Assembly (NCBI RefSeq): GCF_000002995.4
Contig: NW_025062477.1
Span: 1,196,001-1,260,000, forward strand
From: Brugia malayi
Lineage: Eukaryota > Nematoda > Chromadorea > Rhabditida > Onchocercidae
DNA: 64,000 nucleotides
Direction: 5' to 3'
The translations under genes and the position numbers were made by a program. Below the pieces are notes generated by a model that did no database searches, was not told the DNA's origin, and worked only from the letters and a program-made list of their open reading frames with translations. This document shows, piece by piece, positions 1 to 12,200 of the stretch (position 1 is its first letter; each line of letters starts with the position of its first letter).

Positions 1-1822
1 TATTTCATGTGATTAAAAATTTGAGTTAATGATTTGAAAAATTGAAAATGAAAATAGCTGTTAAGGCTAATATTGATATGAACAAAGACAAGCAATGGAA
101 GAAGAGCATTGTACGAGTTAATTAATTAATAATTAAATAATGTTGGGAGTAAGCCAAACATAGATACTTCATCATTACAAGTGAATTGTTTTTCGATATT
201 GATGAATTGAGAAGGAGTAATAGATGAATGAATAAAAAGAAATTTAAAAAGTCAGATGAAAGTGAGAAACTGGAAAAGTAGGAAAGAAAATGAAAATTTT
301 TTGAAATGATAAGATAGGGAAGCATCGATCATGAAAACAAACAAAAAAAAAAATGATGAAAGTAAAAAGATTTGTTAAAAAACAAACCTGGTAGAGTAGT
401 AATAAAATGAAAGTAAATTTAAGTGAATTGATACAAATTAAAAATGGAAGAGCTTTTATTAGCAATAAAGGAGGAAAAAAAAAGTAGGCGGAATTGAAAA
501 GGTTTTAAGCTAAGCTAACAAAAGTATGCTAAATAAAAGTTGCTTAGATACACATAAGCGCCTCAGTTAGTAATGAAAGAAATGAAAGAAAATATAAAAT
601 TTGCATTTACATTGCTTTTATTTAATTATCCATTGACAAATTATCAGTTTAAATTTTTTATATTTCAAAGAAGTATGAATTGTTTAAAGAGTTTGAAGGA
701 GAATAAAATAAAGAAAAATTAAATTATTGCTATGATGAAGCAAATTATGAGATATGAAAAAGTATGAGCAGAAATTAAAAATATCGAAATAATTTTTCAA
801 AAAAAAAAAAAAAAAAAATCGTACAATGAATATAAAATTAATTTTAGCATATAAAATTATTAGAGTAAGCCTAAAATACTTATCGAATTTGCCAATAGTT
901 GGATTAAAGTACGAGAATACAAAATAATAAATTTATTACATTTAATGCTTAATAAAATAAGCTTTGTTAAGAAAATCATGAAATGGTTTAATTTCAATTA
1001 TTAAAAAAAAGAAAAAAATATATAAACAATATATATATGATTTCGGTTTAAAAAAATTTTTCTCAAAACTTACATCTATAGCACAGATTAATTTTTACAT
1101 TTCAGAATGGTTAAAATGTTGGGAAAAAATGATCTTTGATGTAAAATAGGAACACTTTCTCTCAAAGAAGAAATGATTAAATAACTGATTAGAATTGATA
1201 AAATGATAACGGAGTAAAAAAAAAAAATGCATCTATTAGTATTGTCTATTTGTAACGGATATAATATAACAAAATAGGCCACGTACGTGACTAAAGTTTC
1301 TAGTAAAATTAGAAGATCTCTTTGAGAAATTAATATTGTCAAAGATTAACGATACGAAAAGTTAAAATGTAGAATGTTTGGAAAAGCTTCAATTTCGACA
1401 ATATTATTGCAGAAATTGAAAATAAAAAATTTTATATTTTATTTTTAAATTTTAAGATATAAAATAAGAAGAAACTTATGCAAGGCATAGTATTTCTATT
1501 GTATTTACTTCTCACTGTTAAGATTATCAAATTGATTGATCTTATCAACTATATTAAAAGATAATGAATTGAAAACGATGCACAGAAAAAAAAAAAAAAC
1601 GCAAAATAGCTATAAGATATAGAAAAACTTGTTGATATTAATTAATGATAAAAGCAATTGAGATAATATAATGAAAATGATAATGTATTTGCAGATAAAA
1701 CCGATATGAATAGATCAAGAAGCACAATTGAATAGTGAATAGATCATGAGCTAGAATTTAATTTAGAATCTAGATTGAAAATATGCCATGAAGTGTGCTG
1801 CAGTCACATTTTCCATAATCCT

Positions 1823-1948
1823 TTTTGTCATCCATTTTAATGAATGTGACAATTAAAGATGACAATGATAGTAATTTTGATAATAAACATAGAATAATAA
1901 CACTCATTCAAAACAATATAATTCCTTTTGTCATCCATTTTAATGAAT
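1823..1948 (+). repeat. Short direct repeat, about 23 bp, two copies
   Basis: The segment TTTGTCATCCATTTTAATGAAT occurs at about 1823-1845 and again at about 1926-1948, roughly 103 bases apart. The copies differ only in the length of the leading T run. The sequence between them is not coding. Confidence 0.6.
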
Positions 1949-2462
1949 ACAAATTCGAATACTTTGATATTCTCCCCTACATATGTCAACTTCAACTCAT
2001 GTGATCATCAAAATTCAAAATTTAAATTGATGAAACGAAAAAGTGTGAAAACAAAAAAAATATGCAAATGAAGAGTAAAGTATCAACACAATATTATAAA
2101 AATGTGTAAGCAAAAGAAGAAAAAAAATAAATAAATATTCTAAAAAGCTTTTAAATGAAAAAGTTTTGTTGAAAATGGAATTTCAAAAGATTTTTGCAGA
2201 TGTCTTTTATGCTCTAACACACATTAATGTCTCTCTTTAGTTATACTGAATGGCAACACCAGACATTTTCAATTTTTAGTTTAAAAAAATGCGAAAAAAA
2301 AAACTCAAATTACGCTATAAATACTTTTTAAATGTATCAAAATGCCAATATAAAACTTTGATTTCAAAAAGTGAATAATCAATTCGTCGCTAATTTAAAT
2401 AACAATATGATAGCAAATTTAAACTATTATTTAAATTTTGCTACATTATAAGAAAGAAGCTC

Positions 2463-2497
2463 GCAATTAAATGTGTAAACTATACACATTTAATTGC
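2463..2497. repeat. Perfect 15-bp inverted repeat (hairpin)
   Basis: The arm GCAATTAAATGTGTA at 2463-2477 is followed by a 5-base loop and its exact reverse complement at 2483-2497. A run of T follows about 20 to 60 bases downstream. It lies in intergenic sequence with no coding signal. The function is unknown; the stem is too short for a standard microRNA precursor. Confidence 0.75.
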
Positions 2498-3639
2498 TTT
2501 TTAACTTATTGCTAATGCAGTTACTTAAATATTCGTATTGAATTCTCTTCCTTCTTTTTTTTTTTTTCGTCTCAAAATTAAATTCAAATTATTGATCAGT
2601 CGAAGAAAAGGGAGATGAGACGAAAACATCTGAAGAAAAGAGACATGTTAAATTTTAAAATTCAATAAAACATCAAACAGATGTGATAGTCTCATCTGTT
2701 GGATTACCATTGCTCAAAGTTGCAAACATTAAGTGAGAAAATTGAAATGAAATAAAATGAAATAAAGTATATAAAATAAACAAACTAATGTTAATCTAAT
2801 GTTTAGACATAATCATTTGTGTTTGCATAAGAATTAAGAGAATAATTTTATGTTATTCTTGTAAGCTAAGTGAAGACATAGGTTATAATTACAATGAAAT
2901 GTTTACTTTCGCAATAGCAAATGTAATATTTAATGGGAAAATTTAAATTTGAAAATATAAATACAATTATTGGCGAAATAGTTAATGCATAATCAATAAG
3001 CCAGAACAATTCATAAATTATAAAGCAAAAACTATCAAAAATTTTCACAATTAATGAATGAATTTAAAATTTGATAAAGTTAATAAATAACTATTTAATT
3101 AAGCAATTAACTAATTTATTATTAAAATGTATTTACTACATTTACTATTAAAATGATTTGCTCAAAAATGCTAATGAATAATAAATAGTCCAAGATATTA
3201 CATTCTATAGAAAAGAATTTCATTTTTTTTTTTTAAATTATATTAAAAAAAGAATAAAAAATTATGTAAACAAATAAATATTGTTATTTAGTTATGATAC
3301 CATTTAATGTGACATCTGTGAATTAAGTCATTTACAAATATTGTAAAAATATATAAAATGAATTAATCAAATTTACATATCAATGAAAAATCTTTTGTAA
3401 TTTATTCACGTTAAAAAATAAAAATACAAATAGCTTAATTAATTTTTCTAAATTCATTAAAAAGATGAGAAAAAAAAAATCTGATTTTCTCTAGCAAATG
3501 GCATTAACAAAGTATTCTCCCATGGAACTATAATAAATTTAGAAAAAATCAAAATTAATTTAATTCTTTAAAACAAAAAATACTTTTATTTACAAAGAGA
3601 TATTTTCATGCTATTACTAATCCTTCTTTTTCATTCCAT

Positions 3640-3960
3640 CATTATTTAAGCAGAAAATACACTCTTTCTATCCTTGCAATCTCTTTGAACTTTGAAATTT
3701 CACTCCACCATGATACCACTTCTTAGCATCGTTACGAACGATTAATGTCAAAACTATAACTGTTCCAATGAACGATTGGGATGAGCAAATTTTCATACCG
3801 CCTCGCGTCATATTGTGGTCGTGACTTGAGCGGAGCACGTGATAAGTTACGTTTGTTTGTTTTCTGGTAGTTATCAGTTGATTTGTGCAAATTTTCTAGT
3901 ACATTTGTGGGAGGAAGAGAATCATTTTAAGTCGTTGAAGCTCTCAAAACTCAAAAAAGT
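3640..3960 (+). promoter_or_regulatory. Probable promoter/5' region of nuo-6
   Basis: This stretch is clearly richer in G and C than its surroundings. It contains a CACGTG E-box (3836-3841), GC-rich motifs around 3798-3840, and no long open frame. It ends about 250 bases before the start codon at 4206. A promoter or upstream UTR role is inferred only from composition and position. Confidence 0.35.
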
Positions 3961-4205
3961 CAACCAGAAAATCTTATCAAAATCGTAAATGCTTTAAACA
4001 ATGGTTTTTACAGGGAAATGTTTGATTTCATTTTTGAGGAAAACAGTAAGGTTAAATTGGCTAAAAATGTGAAATGATAAGGGAATTAATCTCCTAATAT
4101 TTTTGCAATAATTATCACTCTGTTAGTAAGTATTAATATGTGTTAATATACTAGGTGAAAGGTGTATGAAAAATAGGAATGTTATTCTCGCTGGTAAGGC
4201 GCAAA

Positions 4206-5816
4206 ATGCCAACAAATACAAAACTTTGGCAAGATCCAGTACTGGGATATTTTGAAACTCATGGAAAAATGAAGTTCATCGCTGGAGAAGATTATGGCAT
4301 TAGCGATGAAGAAAAAAAGGTTACTTTCAATTGTTAGGACTTCTTTCAAGCTTAGAAAAAAATATAACTTTTTTTTAGCGGTGTGCCTTTAAATTATGAA
4401 GTTGGAAATCACAGGTTTTCCTTATTTCTCGCAACTTTATGCCTTTATATTACACTGTATATTTGCAATAAAAACGTTCATTTTTTTACTGTTCATATTT
4501 TCCAGTTTTCAAACTTCAAAATTCTGGTTTGTCAGTATTCTTTTTTTGATGTTTTTGTGTTCTTTTTACAATTTTTATAAATTTTAGGCTGTCTTATGGC
4601 GATATCGATTAAAAGAAATTTTGAAGAAAGAGTATCTTAGACGAGAATACGACCCACATACCTTCAAGTATAGAGTAATTCGTTTCTGTGATTTAGTTGA
4701 AGTTGCTCACACATCTTGTGTCGAGGTATCTCACGTTGATGACGAAAATGGCTGATAAGCTAAGCGTCATAAGTTTTCTTTTTGGAATCAGATTGAATTT
4801 GTCGAGAAATTTTTTTTTTTTTATGTTAGTCGAAGCTTCTTCATTTTCCAATTTCTTTTTTCCTAATTCATGCACTACAGGAAGGTGTAATAATTGACCC
4901 AGCTGTTTTTCGTTGGTATTCGGCCAATGCGATGCAATACGAATTTTTCCGTTACACTCCACGGTCTGTGTTCCTTTATGCTGGCTCGTTTGTCGTCGTA
5001 TTCTATATTCTGATCAGAATAATGTTCCAGTTTGAGGTATACTTTGAAAATGCTGAAATATTTTAAGATTTTTGTTATTATATGTAAGATATCTTAGTTA
5101 GATTGTATTGATGAAAGATCTGAGGTTATTCAGTTGTAGTTATATAGTGTCTCTATCGAAAAACATTTTAATAAACAGTAAAGGTGTTGAGAAAGGAACA
5201 AGGAATAAGTTTTATTTCTCAGTTGATAGATTCTTTGTTAGATGATAACTGCAATTACGTTTTCATTTATCGACAATGAAGAAAAGTTGCTACGGCTCAT
5301 TTCATATTTCACTTTACTATGTTTTGTTTTTCTAGAATCTGGGAGGCTTATTTTGAGCATAAATTGACGGCTTTAGATGATGAATGAATGAAGTAGCTTG
5401 AAAATTTTGAGATTAAGATTAAGATTTAGGTAGTTTCTGTGCGGAAGCAAAACTAGTTTTAAATCTTGAATTTTTTGTTAATAACCATTGAAATTTGGAA
5501 CTATTTACTATTTTTACATAGCTGACCGGATTCGCTGTATTTAATAGCGAAAAACTATTTTTTTGATTTGGATATAAACACAGCTTTGCAATATGTTGGT
5601 AGTCATAGTAGGATGTGTGATGAGAAATGAAGCCAAATAAACTCTAGGAGTAAGTTGCATTGTTTTTGATTGTATGAATAAACAAAACTTTCAAAAGTTT
5701 AGGATCGTGGCCGTGACATGTGCCTGGATGGTGAATTGTTATGGTGGGATCGTATGTATAATCGTCATGTGAATACGTGTGGCAACTTTCATTTCAGTCC
5801 AACATTTGTGAATTAA
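4206..5816 (+). CDS. nuo-6: NADH dehydrogenase 1 beta subcomplex subunit 4 (NDUFB4/B15), complex I
   Basis: This accessory subunit sits in the membrane arm of mitochondrial complex I. Four exons join in phase 0: 4206-4319, 4588-4674, 4881-5036 and 5703-5816, giving 156 aa. The order matches NDUFB4: a charged N-terminal part with RLKEILKKEYLRREYDP, then GVIIDPAVFRW (human counterpart GLIENPALLRW), an FRPTP-like RYTPRS, one membrane segment at about residues 98-116, and a charged tail with ERDRGRD (human ERDRKEK). The family is usually about 130-160 aa, so it looks complete. All introns are GT-AG. The start is the first ATG of the conserved frame; an upstream UTR intron is possible. In C. elegans the NDUFB4 orthologue is nuo-6, mutants of which are long-lived. 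The next gene on the same strand starts 430 bases after the stop. Confidence 0.9.
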
Positions 5817-6246
5817 GGCCATTCTGATCGAGATTTTTAGATTTTCCAGGCTTATCGTTTATATATTGTATATAAAATAGATAAATGATTTTGTATCCGC
5901 ATGCGTGTCTGTTCTGACCTTATATCAGTTTAAATCAAGATATGATTAAAATTATGGGTATATCCATAAAATTCGAAGTATGCTGTTTGCATTTGTTTTT
6001 GTATACACATAAAATTTTAACATTTTGCGAAATAAAAAAATTTTAATTCTGAGTAGTAGTGAGAAGTGTAAACAAAAAAAAAAAAAAAGCAATGCTTCTT
6101 GTTAATGGAAGTTATAAGTACAAAACTGAAATTTAGTCAATGAACAAACTGAAGATTTAATTACTGGGATGAATAGTCTTTGTTTAACTGCCGTTATTTG
6201 CATGAACTGCATGGTTTTGGTTGCTATTTTTAATTTTTGAGAAATT
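5817..6246 (+). other. Spacer between nuo-6 and TTC37
   Basis: This 430-base spacer is AT-rich and non-coding. It contains a candidate poly(A) signal AATAAA at 6031-6036 and a T-rich tract ending in TTTTTGAG at about 6233-6240, just before the next ATG. The arrangement fits either two separate genes or a trans-spliced operon. Confidence 0.5.
6031..6036 (+). promoter_or_regulatory. Candidate poly(A) signal of nuo-6
   Basis: An AATAAA lies 215 bases after the nuo-6 stop. It is the best match in the spacer, but in sequence this AT-rich such hexamers arise often by chance. Confidence 0.35.
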
Positions 6247-9200
6247 ATGGGAACAAAGGCTGTACTTAAAACCATTCGTCAACATATCGATGCTAAGGAA
6301 TTCAACAAAGCAATGGGAATTATAGAGGTACCATTTTCGTCGATTTGAATAAATTTGTCGCATACTTGTCACTGACATTTCTCTATTTTCTTTATTGATT
6401 TTCATTAAATTTTAACGGCTTTTAACTCATTATGGATTTTTCAAGTCGGAGACAATTTTCTTTCATTTCTATTTTAATCTTTCCATGTGTGGATTCATCT
6501 TTGAAATTTTGTAATTCCATGTTTAAGTTGCTTAATAAACTCCATCTTGTGGTTTCAGGATCTATTAAAACAAGATGTATCTGATTATTTACTTTTCGTC
6601 TTCGCAGCAGTTACAAGTGTAGAAATTGGAAATGATTGCGAAGCTGTTAGTTATTACAAAAAAGCAATCAAGCTTGATGCAGAGAAGCCTCTAGCATGGC
6701 AAGGACTGTATAAACTTTACGAACAAGGAAAATATGTTGATTTGGAGCACATCCTAATAGTAATTCAAAATCTGATATGTATTCCTGGGTATGTTTACAT
6801 CTTATTCAAATATTGATTAAACTTTTTCTTCTACTTTTTTCTTTCAAAACTTCGAAATCTTAATTGTGTTCAGAACTTTACATATCGAAAATTACTTAAT
6901 AGATTTATCTTATTTCACAAAAAGTTTTAGAATTCTCATAATTTTTTTATGGTTTTCAAATTATTTAGCCTATTCTTGTTTAGAATAGCTCCAGAAAAAA
7001 TTTCTGCATATAAGAGAGAATTGGGTTTTATATTACTGAAATTGAAGAAGTTTGATGAAGCTTTTTCAATTTCCGATCGATTAGACGATGCTGATTTTTG
7101 TTACGAAGCACTAAAAATGTTACTATTCACTGATGATTGGGATGGCGATCGAAAAAAATTGGTAAATATTCGAATTCCAAGCAACTTCAGATTTTTTGAA
7201 TTATGTAAGAAATCCTTTCTTTTTTGTATTCTTGTCTTATTTCTGTTTCAGATAAAACAATTTTTAATCAAAATCGATAGTGGCAAATTGGACAGTAAAA
7301 TTCATCGGAAATGTGCAATATTACGTTGTTCATGGGCAGAGGTCGACGGTTTCTTCTAGCATTTTGGATATTCAATTTTAGAGTTTTCAAATTTACACTT
7401 CTACTGTATATTGTACTATTTTATATCTTTTCCTCCCAATCTAAAATCAATAAAAATTACGTTTAGACACTGGAAGAAATACGAGATGTATTAAACTGGC
7501 ACGTTAGATACATTTCACTCGATGATGAATGGCTAACTAATTTATTGCGATATTTCGTTATTATCTCTTATTTGGAGCGACGTCAAGTAGATCATTCGAG
7601 CGACGTTATCAGTATGTTGAGAAATGCTGTAGAGAAAGAAACAGAATTCGAACTTCTTCTTGAACATGTTGAGAAGACAGAAATGTCATTATCGATCAAA
7701 AATATTGATGAAAATTTGAAAAACGATACATGCAAATGGTAGGTTGACTGTATTTTGGGTAGGGTTTTTTCTTGAGTTGGAGAAAAGATAAAAGAAGTGG
7801 AGTAATTTATGGTATTATTCTAACTAACTTTTTTTGTATCTGTTCATGTTATTTTAATGATAATTTCAATAATAGGTGACTGTAAATCTTTTTGCAACTG
7901 ATTTCTTTTTCTTCTGATTTTCAAATCAAATCGAAAGTACATTTTTAGGCCGTATATCGGTTTGGCTGTTCCTCTTTTACTTTTTCAAGAACGCTATGAA
8001 CAAGTTTTAATTCTTCTCGATGTAGAAATCCCAAATATACATCCTGCAATTACCAAAGCTTTAAGTGAAGAAATTTTCCGTGCTAGATGTGAAGCACTGT
8101 ATGGTATTCATAATGACAATACGCTCCTGCAATTACATTTATTATTGAATGATAATTCAAGCACTAAGCAAGCGCCCAGAAACATACGACTTGAGGTAAT
8201 AATTTGAGTTGAATTTTTGAAAGTTTTAACTGTTTGCATAATTTATAATCAGATTTTCAACTTTTATTCAACATGAAAGAAAGATGCCCATTGTTTATGA
8301 TTCTTTTTTTTTTTTTTTTCGATGGTATGTGAAAATCCTGATATGGACGATGTATCGAAAATAGAAATAATACAAAGAGAGAAATATGATGACCCTTCTG
8401 AGGAACTGTACTGGAAGGTTGTAATTTTGAAGAATTCTCAATCAAAAGAGTCCTTACAAGGTGATGATCAAGTCTTTTTTTTTTTAAATTAAGTAAATAA
8501 GGATACTGCTTAATAAGTAGACTAATCAGTGCATCACATGTTGCGCATCTTGGTTATTTTTTGACAAGTGTCTAAGATTTCATTTTTCAAATTCTAACTC
8601 ATCTGTGATGATTATGCTTTCATGTAGTTTTTCATCTCGTCGACCCTGTTGAATCGCTTCCATATTCATAATGAAGTGTTCGGATAGCATTTTCTGGGAT
8701 TTCTGATATATTTAAGGAATCTCAGTAATTTTTTTCCTCACATCGTTTTTCCTTTCCTTTTTTGCTTTTATCGAAACAGTTTCTAGGATGAATTCAATGT
8801 TGATTGTTTCAGAGGCAAGACTTTTAGCTGAAAATGCTGCAAAATCCAACCCGAAATCATGGCAGTGGCATTTAGTGCTTGGCGAAATTTGTTTACTATT
8901 AAATACCGAAGATTCGGTTGCTACATCGGCTCTTGTGAAAGTTGGTTTTTTTCACATTAGAATAACAATTATTAAAATATAAGTCTATGAAACGATGGCA
9001 TTTTTGTCTGAAATGCTTTATAATTCATAAGTAGGCCTGCAAACTTTCTTCTTTTAAATAAGCATGAAATTATTTTTCTGCCATTTAAAGAAAGCTATCC
9101 AAAACTTCATTTTCCTGCATGTTTCCCTGCTTAAACTATTACAATCATTGGAATTATGCTTAGACTGCTTTGTTATCTAAATTAAGTTTATTTAAATTAT

Positions 9201-12200
9201 CAGTCACTTCATATTACATCATATTATTTTCGTTTTCAGGCAGCGAAATTGAATCCATACAGTAGCAAAGCTTTTTTTTTATTGGGATCGAGCTTGAAGA
9301 CTAAAAATCGAACCAAAGCTATAGCTTGTTTGGAAAGAGCAGCGAAAATTCGTCCTCATGACACGAAGGTAGAATTAGTCATATTAGAACTGAAGATCTT
9401 TTGTGTAATTTATTTATTCAAACTGAATAAAACCAAGTATTTTTCAATAACATCAATACTGTTTGAAAAATCGTCTGAATCTGATTTTGTTCTTTTATGT
9501 CAATTTTTTCATGCTTAATTAACTAGCATTTAATGAGTAACTATTATCTTACTTTGTTACTTTTGAAAGGTTGCGAAGCTAATAGATGAGCTACTCAGTT
9601 TGGAAGGTCGCAATGAAGATTTGCTCAAACATTTAGTACGATATTCGAAAATGGTACCTAAAGACCTTTGGGCACGGAAAAGATTGGCATTATTGGAGCT
9701 TCAAAATGGAAATGTGAGTTTTTTTCTTTGTTTAAACTACTTTCTGCTATCGAATTCTTGAATTTTGAAATTCCGTAATAAGTCAGGTTTCTTTCATCAT
9801 GAGTGCTGAAAAAGTCGCATGAATGCTGATTTTCAAATAAAAGATTTAAAGACATTTTTCATGATTTTCGTATTGAATCTTCATAATAATTTGATATTAC
9901 TAAAAAGAAGTGGTATTATTACGCTGGCTGATCTGTTATTTGAGTTTGAAAGACATTAATGGATCTATTTATTGTATTTGAATAAATTTGCGTTGTACTA
10001 TTTGCTAATCCCACCAAATTTTCTAGCTTGATGCAGCAATTGATCAAATGCAGCGCATTGTTACACTTGATAAAACAGATGTTGGGATTTGGACTGCGCT
10101 AGGAGATGCTTATAAAAAGCGTGGAAACTATCAAAGTGCTATCAAAGCTTTTAAGGAAGCAATAAATCTTGAATCAGACAATAAAACTGCTGAAATTCAG
10201 GTTGATCCTTTTTTCGTTTCTATTCTTCATTGTTCATCTGGAATTTAAGTATTTCCAGATATTTTGCTGATATTTCAAAGTCCTTATATGAGTTTGACTT
10301 TACTGCTGGCGCTTTTGTTAATTACACCTTTCGTTGCATGATAGTCTTTATTTTTTTCTAGTTTATTCAAATGTGCCAAGTTACTGGCCAATTGGAGGAA
10401 GCAATCGAACACTCCTTGAAATTGATAAAATATGTTGAAAGTGGCCAAAGTGATACAAATTGTGTCTATTTATTATATGTTGAATCTATCCTGAAACTAG
10501 CTCAAAAATCGGTGTATTCTTTGCAATTTGATCTCTTAAATAGATTTTTTGGCTCTATTGAAAAAGCTTTTGATCGAAATCCAGGATTTGTATTACCCTT
10601 TAAATTTGCTGCTGATGCGCTTTTGCTAGCATCTAGATATCATGTTGATACATTTCAACATTTCGAATTTCCTAAAACTTGGAAAATGGAGTCAGTGCTG
10701 GATGCAATTGAATTAGCTATTCATTACTATTGCTTGGTGATAAAAGCACATCCGAACTGTGCTAGTGCTTGGGATGATTTGGGTATTGCTTTATTACGGA
10801 AATGTCAATTAATGAAAGATAACTCGGGATACGCAAAGTAAGTTTTTTGTTTGTTTGTTTTGATAACATTCATATTTGTTTATCATCTGAAATAATTTCT
10901 AATGTTTAGAATAAATAGTTGCAATTAGTATAAAAACATAGGGAAAGAAAATGATGAAAATGATTGCATTGCAATTTCATAAACTAAGCTAAAATTTGTT
11001 TTTGTTTTTTCTATCTATCATAAACATAATTGATCTTATTTTGCTGGAAGAAACTGTTTTGTGTTTCTTTTTTTAGGGAAATTTGCTTAATTTTCAACAT
11101 CAAGCAACTAAAATCACTCATATTTTAAATGAATGCATTGTTCTCATTTTTGCTAATTTTTTAAATTTGAATAATGATTTCGTTCAAATGATCGCTGTAA
11201 CCAAGAAGCTAGAATTGACAGTTTCAGCTATAGGAATTGTAAGCAGTTGCTAAATGATAATTGTGAAATTTTCCATTTGAATCTTAATCTAGTATATTCA
11301 GCCTTGTCGAGTGTTTTAAACGTGCTATCAAACTTTGCTCATCAAAAACAGTAAAGTCGATTTATTGGACAAACCTATCGGAAGCGGTTGGATTATCAGG
11401 AAATGCCTTGACGGTACAGCATTGCCTTATACGAGCCTTACAGTTAAATGCAAGGAACGATAATGCTTGGTTTTTACTTGGCTTATTATATTTGAAGTTC
11501 AGTCAGGTATCATTCAGAATTTTTTTCATTTTTGATGTGATAAGAATGAAAATCAACTACTAAGCAGAGGCGGACTAGAATTTCTTCAAGGATAGGAGAA
11601 AAATTAAAAATTTACAAGAAAAAAGTAACAAACATTCAGTTATACATAACATTCCTTCTTTTTTCTTTTTTTTTTTTTTTTTTTCGTGAAAGATTTTATG
11701 CATTAAGTTGTATTTTAAATAGTGTTTGCAGCATAATTTAGCACGACAAGCTCTCAATATGGCTCAGAAAATTAATCCCGAATCAGCCGAAGTTTGGTGT
11801 GTTTTGGTAAGAATTTTATAATACTTATTGTGCTTTGGCCAAAAATACTTTATGGTATTTTTCTAAGCTTTGTATCCATTGTTCAGTGGAGAGCAATCGA
11901 TAATTTGTTCCTAAACATCTTATATTTTTTAGAAGTGATCATATATTTTGGTGATAATCGAGATGCTTGTATGAAATTATAAGCAAATTATAAACAATTT
12001 GATATAGCTTTGCTGTATAATTTATTGCAGGCCACAATGGCAGAAGCAGAAAATCATTATGATACGATGGATTTATATAGACATTCATTAACTTTGAGGC
12101 CAACTGTAAGTTACCTTGTTATTTTAAGTATTGAAATCTGATGTGAAATATACTTATGAAGTTGGTCCGTATGATTCTCGAGGATTATTTTTATCCCCAA

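Larger units (their letters stand above)
1..4205. other. Left intergenic flank
   Basis: No convincing coding exon on either strand; open frames here are short, rich in F, L, I, K and N, and come from AT-rich sequence. It holds a short direct repeat (1823-1948), a perfect 15-bp hairpin (2463-2497), and from about 3640 to 3960 a clearly less AT-rich stretch that probably contains the promoter and 5' UTR of the following gene. A possible 5' UTR intron for that gene runs from a GTAAGG donor near 4048 to an ACTAG acceptor near 4155; this is only a suggestion. Confidence 0.6.

Noticed and set aside
4693..4962. Minus-strand open frame of 89 codons
   Set aside because: It is the reverse reading of nuo-6 exon 3 and its intron; the + strand exon has clear NDUFB4 similarity and splice sites.
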